64,000 nucleotides of DNA from Peptostreptococcus sp. D1 (GTDB lineage: Bacteria > Bacillota > Clostridia > Peptostreptococcales > Peptostreptococcaceae): positions 1 to 64,000 of the forward strand of contig NZ_FONP01000012.1 in the NCBI RefSeq assembly GCF_900112955.1, read 5' to 3'. The position numbers and the translations under genes are program-made. Numbering within the stretch: the first letter of the stretch is position 1; the number at the start of each line of letters is the position of its first letter. Positions 44,037-52,826 of this stretch are shown one piece after another. A model generated the notes under the pieces. The model was not told the origin of the DNA, did not search any database, and was given only the letters and a program-made list of their open reading frames with translations.

Positions 44037-44046
44037 CATTTTTATT

Positions 44047-44838
44047 CTATTTTTTGTACTCACCAGTCAAAAAAGTAATAGATACTATTTCAAATACCCC
44101 ATTTAACCTCAAAATCTTGCTAATTTCATTTATCGTACTTCCAGAAGTAAAAATATCATCAATTATAATCACTTTCTTCCCATTTAATCTATTTCTGTAC
44201 TCAGGATTGATTTCAAAAGCACTCCTGAGTACCTTTTTCCTGTCAGAGCTATTTAATCCGTATAGCTTTTTAGTATTCTTAACTCTCTTAATAAGCTCCA
44301 CAGCTTCCAGACTATACCTTTCACATATATATTTCGCCAATTTTTCAGATTGATTAAAGCCTCTTTCTTTCATCCTCACCTTACTAAGTGGCACAAATGT
44401 AACAAAATCAGCATTAGTCAAAACATCACTGTGCTTTTTATCTAAAATATCACACATCATGTCAGAAATAACCCTCGCTAGGAATGTTTTTTTACCATAT
44501 TTATACTTAAACACTATCTTTGAAGAAGCTTCGTTGTACTCTAATATAGAGATATTTTTATCAAACAAAAATGATTTCTTTCTACAAAAATCGCAGCCCT
44601 GCTGTATTTCATCATATTCCCTATCATCAGAAAAGCCACTTAAATATTCCGAATTGTCTGATTTAATGGGTTTACCACATATTCTACATCCATCTCCAAT
44701 GTAACTCAATTTGCAAAAACATCCCTTACATATTGAATATGAATTGTTTTTGCTAATTGGCAAATCACATAGAAAACAATTTAAGTTCTCAGGCAAAATT
44801 ATGTTCAAAATATAATCTACTAAATCATAAAATTTCAT
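44047..44838 (-). CDS. comFC: ComF family protein (zinc ribbon phosphoribosyltransferase-like)
   Basis: Cytosolic protein of about 263 residues, linked to natural transformation and DNA repair in other bacteria. The N-terminal zinc ribbon has Cys pairs in CFLCDLP, CKGCF, CRICGKP and CDFCRKK. The C-terminal half is phosphoribosyltransferase-like: VPLSKVRMKERGFNQSEKLA and the PRPP loop VIIIDDIFTSGSTINE. The start is uncertain. ATG at 44838 gives the usual N-terminus but only a weak GGGTG site; a GTG frame extends to 44892. No comFA is adjacent; recD2 lies upstream. Confidence 0.9.
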   Translation of the reverse strand: MKFYDLVDYILNIILPENLNCFLCDLPISKNNSYSICKGCFCKLSYIGDGCRICGKPIKSDNSEYLSGFSDDREYDEIQQGCDFCRKKSFLFDKNISILEYNEASSKIVFKYKYGKKTFLARVISDMMCDILDKKHSDVLTNADFVTFVPLSKVRMKERGFNQSEKLAKYICERYSLEAVELIKRVKNTKKLYGLNSSDRKKVLRSAFEINPEYRNRLNGKKVIIIDDIFTSGSTINEISKILRLNGVFEIVSITFLTGEYKK

Positions 44839-44988
44839 AGCAAAGCACCCAAACAAAATTCCTTCAACATAATACGTTAATAACCATACCACAGCTGCTC
44901 ACAATAATATTACTGTCCATTCATAACAAAATCAACATCGTTGAAAATTTCATCCAAAAATTTTCCCATCATATCTGAATGGTAATTT

Positions 44989-47214
44989 TTAATAGTCGAA
45001 TTCGAGCATATTATTTGTTCTATATTTCCTCAATCTATATCCAAGATTGGTATATCTGTCATTTACAGTATTATTAGATATCATATAATCAAGATATTTT
45101 TTTTCCCCAACTATTACAACTAGATTTTTTGCTCTTGTTACTGCAGTATAAATCAAATTTCTATTCATCAATTTTGGAGGACCCCAAGATATTGGTATTA
45201 TTATTGCGGGAAACTCACTCCCCTGACTTTTGTGAATAGTTGTACAGAAACAGTGCTCAATTTCGTCTAATTCATCAAAATTATATTTATATATCTTATA
45301 TTCATCAAAAACTATATACATTTCCTTGTTACTTTTGTCAATATGGTAAATATAACCTATATCTCCATTATACACACCTTCGCCAGAATTAGTACCTCTT
45401 TCATTTTCCCATTCTTTAGAATAATTGTTTTTGATTTGCATTACTTTATCTCCAGCTCTAAAAATTCTCTTTGTAAGCTTCAATTCATTCCATTCATTTT
45501 TACGTGGATTAAGTATCTCTTGAAGCTCTGAGTTCAAATTCGTAACTCCCACGTCACCTTTTCTCATCGGAGCCAATACTTGAATATCCTTTAATGAATC
45601 AAGATTATAGTATTTACTCAATCTCCCACTTACCAAGCTCTTTACTTCCGATAATATTCCACTATCTCCAGCTCTATTAATGAAAAAGAAGTCTGTTCCT
45701 TCTTTATTTGCAACAATATCCTTGCCTCTATTTATTCTATGAGCATTCAAAACGATGTCACTTTCTTGAGCTTGACGGAAAATTTCATTTAATCTGATAA
45801 TCTCAATCATATCTGATGAAATTATATCGCCCAGCACATTGCCAGCACCGACTGAAGGTAACTGGTCTACGTCTCCAGCTATAATCAATCTTGTTTTGCT
45901 TTTCATTGCCTTAAGTAGATTATCCATCAAAAAAATATCAATCATTGATGCCTCATCTACAATTATGACATCTGCATCAATTGGTTCTTCATCATTTTTT
46001 ATAAAAATCACCCTATCATCTGCATCAAATGCCATTTCCAAAAGTCTATGAATGGTTTTTGCCTCTTTCCCAGTAGCTTCTGTCATCCTCTTTGCAGCTC
46101 TTCCCGTCGGAGCAGCTAAAACAACCTTCTCTCTATTCTTATTCAGCAATTCAATTATTGTATTTATCGTTGTAGTTTTTCCAGTTCCAGGTCCTCCTGT
46201 GATAACCATAACACTATTATTAAAGGCTGCCCTTACAGCATTTTTTTGATTTTCTGCCAGCAGGATATCATTGTCTTCCTGAAAGCTCTCTAGCTCTTTT
46301 TCAAGATCTATTCCGAGTGGTTTAACTGATGTGCTAATAAGCTCTATCAAATTACTACATACATCCACCTCAGCATGATAGCAGCTACTCAAATACACAA
46401 TATTGAAGTCACCATATTTCTCTACAATTACTTTTCTATCTATCGCCAAATCATACAAAATGCTTTCAATATCCTTGTAAGCAACCTCCAAGACTCTTGT
46501 AGCTTCGTCTAGTAGAATATCCTCAGGTAAAAACATATGTCCGTCATTCATTGCATTTTTTAATACATGCAAAACGCCTTGTTCCAATCGAAACGGAGAG
46601 TTTTTTTCGATTCCACACATACTAGCTATATCATCAGCAATTTTAAATCCTATTCCCACAACGGAATCGATTAGGCAGTATGGATTTTGAGTGATAATAT
46701 CTAGAGAATTTACACCAAACTTTCTGTAAATTTTGATACACATTCTCGGACTTATTCCAAATTTATGTAACGAAATTATGATGTTTTTAACACCTAAATT
46801 TTCTCTAAAGCTTTCGACGATTGGTCCAATTTTTTTTGCACCTATACCCTGTACCTCGAGCAACCTTTCTGGATCGTGTTGAATAATTTCCAAAGTGTTT
46901 GTTCCGAATCTCTCAACTATTCTAGTCGCCATCTTTTCCCCTATTCCACTGATTACACCCGAAGATAGAAAAGTGACTATACCTGTTTCCGTAGTCGGCA
47001 TAACTACACTATATTGCTTCACAACAAATTGTCTTCCGTAAATCTCATGTATAGACCAAGACCCGGTTACCTCTATATATTCGCCAGCAGAAATACCTGG
47101 AATTATCCCTGTAATAACTTCAACGTAGTCATCATTCTTTATTCTAGCTACTGTATATCCGTTAGCTTCATTAGAAAAGATAATATCAGTAATTACACCC
47201 TGAAAGCTCTCCAT
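44989..47214 (-). CDS. recD2: ATP-dependent RecD2-type DNA helicase
   Basis: Superfamily 1B 5'-3' helicase, 741 residues, of the RecD2/TraA group found in bacteria without RecBC partners. The N-terminal OB-like region starts ESFQGVITDIIFSNEANGYT. Helix-hairpin-helix repeats follow, for example GIGEKMATRIVERFG and VQGIGAKKIG. The motor has Walker A TGGPGTGKTTTIN, VVLAAPTGRAAKRM, Walker B IIVDEASMID and AGDVDQLPSVGAG. The C-terminal motif VI is TAVTRAKNLVVIVG. The start at 47214 follows GGAGGG. Confidence 0.95.
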   Translation of the reverse strand: MESFQGVITDIIFSNEANGYTVARIKNDDYVEVITGIIPGISAGEYIEVTGSWSIHEIYGRQFVVKQYSVVMPTTETGIVTFLSSGVISGIGEKMATRIVERFGTNTLEIIQHDPERLLEVQGIGAKKIGPIVESFRENLGVKNIIISLHKFGISPRMCIKIYRKFGVNSLDIITQNPYCLIDSVVGIGFKIADDIASMCGIEKNSPFRLEQGVLHVLKNAMNDGHMFLPEDILLDEATRVLEVAYKDIESILYDLAIDRKVIVEKYGDFNIVYLSSCYHAEVDVCSNLIELISTSVKPLGIDLEKELESFQEDNDILLAENQKNAVRAAFNNSVMVITGGPGTGKTTTINTIIELLNKNREKVVLAAPTGRAAKRMTEATGKEAKTIHRLLEMAFDADDRVIFIKNDEEPIDADVIIVDEASMIDIFLMDNLLKAMKSKTRLIIAGDVDQLPSVGAGNVLGDIISSDMIEIIRLNEIFRQAQESDIVLNAHRINRGKDIVANKEGTDFFFINRAGDSGILSEVKSLVSGRLSKYYNLDSLKDIQVLAPMRKGDVGVTNLNSELQEILNPRKNEWNELKLTKRIFRAGDKVMQIKNNYSKEWENERGTNSGEGVYNGDIGYIYHIDKSNKEMYIVFDEYKIYKYNFDELDEIEHCFCTTIHKSQGSEFPAIIIPISWGPPKLMNRNLIYTAVTRAKNLVVIVGEKKYLDYMISNNTVNDRYTNLGYRLRKYRTNNMLEFDY

Positions 47215-47423
47215 TTTCATCCCTCCATTATTATTGTAGGCAATTTTGCAAAAAATACACTCTATATATTATTATACATTATTTTTCAAAATAATGCCCA
47301 CTAAACATTTTCAAATAATATTTCAGATTGACTTTATATTTAGTTTGTCAAATAATTATTTATATTCTTTTCAGAATGTTTTTTTAATTCTTTTGAGAAA
47401 CAAAACATTTTTGAAGTATTTTG

Positions 47424-47432
47424 TGCTATAAT
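47424..47432 (+). promoter_or_regulatory. Extended -10 promoter of the forward transporter gene
   Basis: TGCTATAAT forms a perfect extended -10 (TGNTATAAT) 45 bp upstream of the start at 47477. The -35 region is poor (ACATTT-like), as expected for extended -10 promoters. No sigma-54 site is seen here, unlike the related transporter at 37752. Confidence 0.65.
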
Positions 47433-47476
47433 ATTGCAAAGTCTTTTATGGCTAATATGTATAGGAGGATAAAAAC

Positions 47477-48667
47477 ATGGCAGAAAACAAAAAAAGAAAT
47501 TATTTTACATCCATAAGTATTGGAGTTGCAACAGTTTGGTTTTCAACTCACTGTGGAGCTGGCTTTGCTTCTGGAACACAGGAGCTTCAGTACTTTTCAA
47601 ATCATGGTTGGTTTGGAATATTTATGCCAATATTAACTTTTATTATTATCGGTTTCACTTACTATGTTGGACTTGAAACAGCTAGACAAACTGACAAATG
47701 GAGTTATGAAGGCTGGTCAAAGGAAGCGTATGGTAATCATTCAAGATTTCTTACCTTAGCTATGGATTTCAGTATTGTCATCACGACTATAGCCGCTACT
47801 GCTGCAACAATCGCTACAGGCGGTTTGTTGGTAAACAAATATTTTCACCTACCTGTAGTTATAGGCTCGATATTGATGATAGTAATTGTCACACTTATAT
47901 GTGTATTTGGAGAAAAAGTAGTCAGAAAAAATGCAATGTTTATGACTGCAGCAATTGTAATCATAGTTTCAATAGTCTTGGTCGCTGGACTCGTGAAGTT
48001 TGCCCCTCAAATCTCAAAGCTTATGTCAGAAGGATACGTCAATCCTAACTCTTCAAAATGGAGTATTTCAGATAGCTCGGAAACAGTTCCCGGAAATATC
48101 GGCAATGCGTTGCTATGGGCATTAACCTACGCCGGATTCCAAATAAGTGCTATCGGTGGTATCACATCTTCTTTCAAAGGTGGTCTTCACAAGGAGGAGG
48201 CAAAGGGTGCTATGTTTATGGGAGCAATCATAAATATAATCATGCTAGTTGGAATTTGCCTTTTAATTTTTTCAGGAATGCCTGAAATCTACACAAATGA
48301 AACGGCTAGAACACTGCCTACTATTTACATAGTAAACCAGCTTGATATAAAAATACTATCTGTTCTTTATCCAATATTATTATTCTTAGCTTTGATAACT
48401 ACAGCAGTTGGATTTATATTTGGTATGATACAAAGAATAGATCCTTATGTTCTAAAGGGAATGAAAAATCCATTACTAAAAAAAGTAATAATAAGCATCG
48501 TATGCTTAATCATATGTTATCTTGTGTCTACTCAAGGACTGATGTGGATTGTAAAAGAGGCATACAGATATCTTGGAATATTCAACTGGATTTTCATGAT
48601 TATTCCACTTTGGATATTAGGCTACAAAAATATTAAAAAACGAGATAAAGAAAAGATTTCTATTTAA
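47477..48667 (+). CDS. YkvI-family amino acid/organic solute transporter (forward strand)
   Basis: A 396-residue membrane protein with about eleven helices, and the only forward-strand gene in the window. FSTHCGAGFASGTQELQYF near the N-terminus corresponds to GSHAGGGFATGNQETQYY of the transporter at 37752-38939, so both are in the YkvI family. TYAGFQISAIGGITSS in the middle corresponds to the YAGFQSVVIPS segment of the other. Substrate is unknown. It is monocistronic and divergent from recD2, with AGGAGG before the ATG and a bidirectional terminator after it. Confidence 0.8.
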   Translation: MAENKKRNYFTSISIGVATVWFSTHCGAGFASGTQELQYFSNHGWFGIFMPILTFIIIGFTYYVGLETARQTDKWSYEGWSKEAYGNHSRFLTLAMDFSIVITTIAATAATIATGGLLVNKYFHLPVVIGSILMIVIVTLICVFGEKVVRKNAMFMTAAIVIIVSIVLVAGLVKFAPQISKLMSEGYVNPNSSKWSISDSSETVPGNIGNALLWALTYAGFQISAIGGITSSFKGGLHKEEAKGAMFMGAIINIIMLVGICLLIFSGMPEIYTNETARTLPTIYIVNQLDIKILSVLYPILLFLALITTAVGFIFGMIQRIDPYVLKGMKNPLLKKVIISIVCLIICYLVSTQGLMWIVKEAYRYLGIFNWIFMIIPLWILGYKNIKKRDKEKISI

Positions 48668-48788
48668 AAATCATTTCTAAATAGGTTTATTCGATAAATA
48701 AATAATACGAAAAACTACCGATACAATCATCACTCTCTAGTATGATTTTGCAAAATAACTGAAAAATGTTGACATAAAAGTCAAAGCT

Positions 48789-48842
48789 AAAAAAGTATCC
48801 TACATTTTACAAATATAATTGTGAATGTTTGGATACTTTTTT
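48789..48842. terminator. Bidirectional terminator between the transporter and the CobW gene
   Basis: AAAAAAGTATCC faces GGATACTTTTTT with an inner ACATT/AATGT pairing. T-runs occur on both strands, and it lies between converging genes (47477 forward and 48958 reverse). Confidence 0.8.
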
Positions 48843-48957
48843 AAACAAATTATTATAGTTTTTATTCTAATTTTTTAATTGTCAGATTACTTAGCGTTCG
48901 ATGGATGTTTAAATTTTCGTTTTTGTTGTTTCTTTATGTTATTAAATTAATCATATA

Positions 48958-49866
48958 CTATTTGCTAAATATAGCTTCTAAATCTTTTTTTAATAAATTC
49001 GAACCAATCAAAATAATCTTTGACTCCTTCATAATATCTATTTTTTCCAATGTATAAGATTTTCCGACGATATCAACTTTAGACCATACACCATTTATTA
49101 TCGCAAATCCCTTTACTCTAATAACATTTCCAAATCTTCCTTGCATAATAGCACCCATATACGATTCAAATTCGTACAGCGAATCAAACTCAACATCCCT
49201 AAATGATATATTTTCAATATCTATATCAATATCAGTATTTTGATTTTTGCATCTATTATCCCAGCTAGAATTCAATATTTCTTCATACCAGCTTCTATCA
49301 TATTCAAAAAAATCTTTACAATGTATAGTGGCATTTGGATTCATACGTCTCAACAGCTTTACGGAATGCTCTACTATATCAGTTGAATATAATGATGTTT
49401 TTGATATAATAATGTTTTTTGAATTTTCAACTTGATCCTTAAAAATATCCATATATTCATTCATATATAATTCAATATTATAAGGATCTACTATTGTAAT
49501 CGGCTCCAAAATTCTTATTCTATCGTATTTAACTTTATCTATATTCTTCATAATAGAGCTTAGCATTCCAATTCCAGTTGGCTCAACTATCAGTAATTCC
49601 GGATTTATTGTATTATTTATAGTCATGACTGAGGTTGCAAAATTTGCTTTCATAGAACAGCATATACATCCTTCAGTCAATTCCCAAACATTTGAGTTAT
49701 TATCTTTTTTTAGAATATCTCCGTCAATACCTAATTCTCCGTACTCATTTTCCAAAATAACGGAAAACATATCAGTATTTTTTACTATCGATTCGATAAA
49801 AGTTGTCTTTCCAGCGCCTAAAAAACCCGATACTACAAGTATTTTCATACCTTCATCAGCAGACAT
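48958..49866 (-). CDS. CobW/COG0523 family metal-chaperone GTPase
   Basis: G3E-family GTPase of 302 residues. Walker A GFLGAGKTTF is at 14-23, the metal-binding CxCC motif is EGCICC at 65-70, and VEPTGIG is the Walker B region. The C-terminal half is the CobW_C-like domain. COG0523 proteins deliver zinc or other metals to target enzymes. Here the ATG overlaps the stop of the zinc alcohol dehydrogenase gene (TAATG), which suggests that enzyme as client. An internal ATG at 49848 would start at MKILVVSGF but lacks a well-placed ribosome binding site. Confidence 0.88.
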   Translation of the reverse strand: MSADEGMKILVVSGFLGAGKTTFIESIVKNTDMFSVILENEYGELGIDGDILKKDNNSNVWELTEGCICCSMKANFATSVMTINNTINPELLIVEPTGIGMLSSIMKNIDKVKYDRIRILEPITIVDPYNIELYMNEYMDIFKDQVENSKNIIISKTSLYSTDIVEHSVKLLRRMNPNATIHCKDFFEYDRSWYEEILNSSWDNRCKNQNTDIDIDIENISFRDVEFDSLYEFESYMGAIMQGRFGNVIRVKGFAIINGVWSKVDIVGKSYTLEKIDIMKESKIILIGSNLLKKDLEAIFSK

Positions 49867-50927
49867 TATTTTTCAACCCTAACAACAGGCTTAATCAAAT
49901 CACTTGGTTTATCTTTCATTAACATCAATGCATCCTCTACAAATTCAAAGCCTTCAAATCTGTGAGTGATAAGCTTTGATAAGTCAAGCTTTCCACATTC
50001 AACCAATCTTGCAAGCTTTTCCATTCTCAATCTTCCACCAGGCATTAGACCACCTTGAATTTGCTTGTGACCCATACCAACACCCCATTCAACTCTAGGT
50101 ATTTTTACGTAGTCTCCATTTCCAAGATAGTTTACATTACCAATTTTTCCTCCCGGCTTCAAGCATTCTACTGCCTCTGCAAAGGTATCAACAGTACCTC
50201 CTGCTATTATGACTTTATCAACACCTTTTCCATCAGTCAATTTCATAACTTGTTCAACGATAGGACCTTCCTTATAGCTGATAATATCTGTTGCACCATA
50301 AAATTTAGCGGCTTCAATACATACAGGTCTAGTTCCTACAGCGAAAATTCTTGATGCACCTCTAAGATTAGAGCCAGCTACAGACATCAAGCCAACAGGA
50401 CCTATACCAATGACTAATACCGTATCACCAAACTGAATATCAGCAAGTTCTGCACCATGGAATCCTGTAGGAACCATATCTGACAACATGCACGCTTCCT
50501 CTGGTTCTATTCCTTCAGGCAATAGTGCTAAATTTCCGTCAGCATCATTTACATGAATTAACTCACCAAATACACCATCTTTGAAGTTTGAAAATTTCCA
50601 GCCTGCTAACATTCCACCAGAATGCATAGAATATCCAGCCTGTGCTTCTAAAGAATTCCAGTCAGGAGTTATCGCTGGAACTAATACTCTGTCACCAGGC
50701 TTGAAATCTTTAACTAAAGATCCCACTTCCACAACTTCACCACAACACTCATGCCCAAGAATCATATCAGTTCTTTCGCCAACTGCACCTTCCCACACTG
50801 TGTGAATATCTGAAGTACACGGAGCAAGGGCTATTGGTTTGATAATAGCGTCCAGCGGTCCACAAACGGGATTTTCCTTTTCAATCCAACCTACCTTACC
50901 GATTTCAAGCATTGCAAAACCTTTCAT
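49866..50927 (-). CDS. NADP-type zinc-dependent secondary alcohol dehydrogenase
   Basis: Medium-chain alcohol dehydrogenase of 353 residues, interconverting secondary alcohols and ketones. It closely follows the pattern of the Clostridium beijerinckii isopropanol enzyme. The catalytic zinc ligands are Cys37, His59 and Glu60, with Asp in MLSDMVPTGFHGAEL. AVGTRPVCIEAAKFYGATD keeps the Arg and Tyr that bind the NADP phosphate. The structural zinc site of classical enzymes is absent, as in that group. The start at 50927 follows GGAGG. It is translationally coupled to the CobW GTPase downstream. Confidence 0.92.
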   Translation of the reverse strand: MKGFAMLEIGKVGWIEKENPVCGPLDAIIKPIALAPCTSDIHTVWEGAVGERTDMILGHECCGEVVEVGSLVKDFKPGDRVLVPAITPDWNSLEAQAGYSMHSGGMLAGWKFSNFKDGVFGELIHVNDADGNLALLPEGIEPEEACMLSDMVPTGFHGAELADIQFGDTVLVIGIGPVGLMSVAGSNLRGASRIFAVGTRPVCIEAAKFYGATDIISYKEGPIVEQVMKLTDGKGVDKVIIAGGTVDTFAEAVECLKPGGKIGNVNYLGNGDYVKIPRVEWGVGMGHKQIQGGLMPGGRLRMEKLARLVECGKLDLSKLITHRFEGFEFVEDALMLMKDKPSDLIKPVVRVEK

Positions 50928-51043
50928 TTCATTTCCTCCATTTCTAAAAATACATTTATAAATTTTTAACAATTTCTTAAGTAGATTATATCATATGCTT
51001 TTCATTAATTCAATATTATTTTTTAAAAAATAATATATTAAAA

Positions 51044-51088
51044 AAAGATAGCATCAAACGCTTAATATTAAGCAATAATGCTATCTTT
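51044..51088 (-). terminator. Terminator of metK
   Basis: AAAGATAGCAT pairs with ATGCTATCTTT, with the inner palindrome GCTTAATATTAAGC capping it. Seven T residues follow on the minus strand. It is about 90 bp after metK. Confidence 0.85.
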
Positions 51089-51179
51089 AATTTATAAATA
51101 TAATATTTTTTGATAGAATACTAAATACTATTAATTTTTCAATGTAAGTTGTTCTTTAAATTTCATTTTCTATATCCAT

Positions 51180-52364
51180 TTATAAATATCTTTTTAATTT
51201 TTCTATCTTGTCAAGCTTTTCCCATGGCAGATCTATGTCAGCTCTACCAAAGTGACCATATGCTGCCGTCTGCTTATAAATCGGTCTTCTTAAATCCAAA
51301 TCTCTAATTATCGCACCAGGTCTCAAATCAAAGTTTTCCTTTACAATCTCAACTAATTTTTCATTTGAAACAACTCCAGTACCAAATGTATCTACAAATA
51401 TTGACAATGGTCTCGCAATACCTATCGCATATGATAGCTCTATTTCACATTTATCAGCCAAGCCTGACGCCACTATATTTTTTGCAACATATCTTGCAGC
51501 ATAACAAGCAGATCTATCAACCTTTGTTGGATCCTTACCAGAGAAAGCACCACCACCATGTCTAGAGTATCCTCCGTAAGTATCTATGATAATTTTTCTT
51601 CCTGTCAAGCCTGTATCTCCATGTGGACCACCAACTACAAATCTTCCTGTAGGATTGATATAATACAATGTTTCATCATCCAATAACTCACTTGGAATAG
51701 TCGCTTTTATAACCTTATTTATCAAATCTTCTCTAATTGTTTCATTGCTTACTGTCGGATCGTGTTGTGCTGATATAAGAACTGTATGGACTCTAATCGG
51801 AGCATCGTCTTCATATTCGACAGTAACCTGTGTTTTTCCATCTGGTCTAAGATATTCAAGCTCTCCTGATTTTCTAACATCTGTAAGCTTTCTAGACAAT
51901 TTGTGAGCCAATGAAATAGGCAACGGCATGTACTCAGGTGTTTCGTTACAAGCAAAGCCAAACATAATTCCTTGATCACCTGCTCCTACCTTTTCAATCT
52001 CGTCTTCAACAGTTTCGCCAGACTTAGATTCCAAGCCTTCATCAACTCCTATTGCTATATCATTCGATTGTTCATCAATCGCAGTTATCACACCGCAATT
52101 TTTAGCATCAAATCCAAATTTTCCTCTAACATAACCAATTTCTTCAACTGTTTCTCTAACCAGCTTTGGTATATCTACATAAGCATTAGTAGATATTTCT
52201 CCCGCCACTAAAATCAATCCTGTAGTAGCAGTTGTCTCACAAGCAACTCTTGATGTCGGATCCTTCTCAATAAGAGCGTCCAATATTGCATCCGAAATCT
52301 GATCACAAAGCTTATCTGGATGTCCTTCCGTTACGGATTCTGATGTAAATAAATGTCTTGCCAT
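51180..52364 (-). CDS. metK: S-adenosylmethionine synthetase
   Basis: Makes S-adenosylmethionine from methionine and ATP. At 394 residues it has normal length. [20 protein letters not shown] opens the protein, [12 protein letters not shown] is the methionine-binding motif, and [16 protein letters not shown] is the P-loop-like ATP motif. AAAGGA precedes the ATG. It is monocistronic, preceded by a consensus promoter, a SAM-I riboswitch and a terminator, so its own product represses it. Confidence 0.98.
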   Translation of the reverse strand: MARHLFTSESVTEGHPDKLCDQISDAILDALIEKDPTSRVACETTATTGLILVAGEISTNAYVDIPKLVRETVEEIGYVRGKFGFDAKNCGVITAIDEQSNDIAIGVDEGLESKSGETVEDEIEKVGAGDQGIMFGFACNETPEYMPLPISLAHKLSRKLTDVRKSGELEYLRPDGKTQVTVEYEDDAPIRVHTVLISAQHDPTVSNETIREDLINKVIKATIPSELLDDETLYYINPTGRFVVGGPHGDTGLTGRKIIIDTYGGYSRHGGGAFSGKDPTKVDRSACYAARYVAKNIVASGLADKCEIELSYAIGIARPLSIFVDTFGTGVVSNEKLVEIVKENFDLRPGAIIRDLDLRRPIYKQTAAYGHFGRADIDLPWEKLDKIEKLKRYL

Positions 52365-52501
52365 ATTTTTTCCTTTCTTTTTTCAACTTATTGTTTCTAC
52401 TCTTTATGACTTTTTTCTAAATACTTTATTACTGTACTGTGATTATCTATCACAACCTATCATTACCTATCATCACTAAAATATATTTCTAAAAAATAAG
52501 A

Positions 52502-52520
52502 CCTCTCATTCACTGAGAGG
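52502..52520 (-). terminator. SAM riboswitch expression-platform terminator
   Basis: CCTCTCA pairs with TGAGAGG across a 5-base loop, followed by TTATTTTTTAG on the minus strand. It lies between the SAM aptamer and metK. Confidence 0.85.
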
Positions 52521-52570
52521 CCACTATTTCAATCCAAAATAATACTAGCTAACCTCATCTTTCAAAACAA

Positions 52571-52669
52571 ATACCTTGGCATCGTCTTGTAGGATTTAGC
52601 ACCGTCAGATTGCGGTTGCTGGGCGTCACAGGGCCTGTCCCTCAGCCACTCTTGATAAGGCAAATCAAG
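52571..52669 (-). ncRNA. SAM-I (S-box) riboswitch
   Basis: The minus-strand RNA carries the S-box blocks in order: CTTATCAAGAGTGG, CTGAGGGACAGGCCC, TGACGCCCAGCAACC and GGTGCTAAATCC, ending GCCAAGG. The terminator at 52502-52520 follows. SAM binding should end transcription before metK. Confidence 0.97.
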
Positions 52670-52690
52670 ATTTCTTCAATTTATAGAACA

Positions 52691-52719
52691 ATATTATCAT
52701 TAAAACGATTAATTGTCAA
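52691..52719 (-). promoter_or_regulatory. Sigma-A promoter of metK and its riboswitch
   Basis: A perfect TTGACA (52714-52719) is 17 bp from TAATAT (52691-52696). The aptamer begins about 20 bp downstream. Confidence 0.9.
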
Positions 52720-52740
52720 TATGTAATATTCAAAATATTT

Positions 52741-52806
52741 TACACTACTCTTATTTGTCAAAACATATGTTACACTACCTTAACTATCAACAAATATGCT
52801 ACACTA
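52741..52806. repeat. 29-bp direct repeat, locus 2 (upstream of metK promoter)
   Basis: Units begin TACACTA and contain TGTCAA or TATCAA cores at 52756-52761 and 52785-52790, 29 bp apart; a third partial unit follows. The same family and spacing occur at 463-525. In each case it lies upstream of a minus-strand gene's promoter region. Confidence 0.7.
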
Positions 52807-52826
52807 TTTTGACATCGGTACAGGGG

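Noticed and set aside
43797-44353. Forward frames over the structured RNA and comFC
   Set aside because: They lack ribosome binding sites and lie opposite a clear minus-strand promoter-RNA-terminator unit and comFC.
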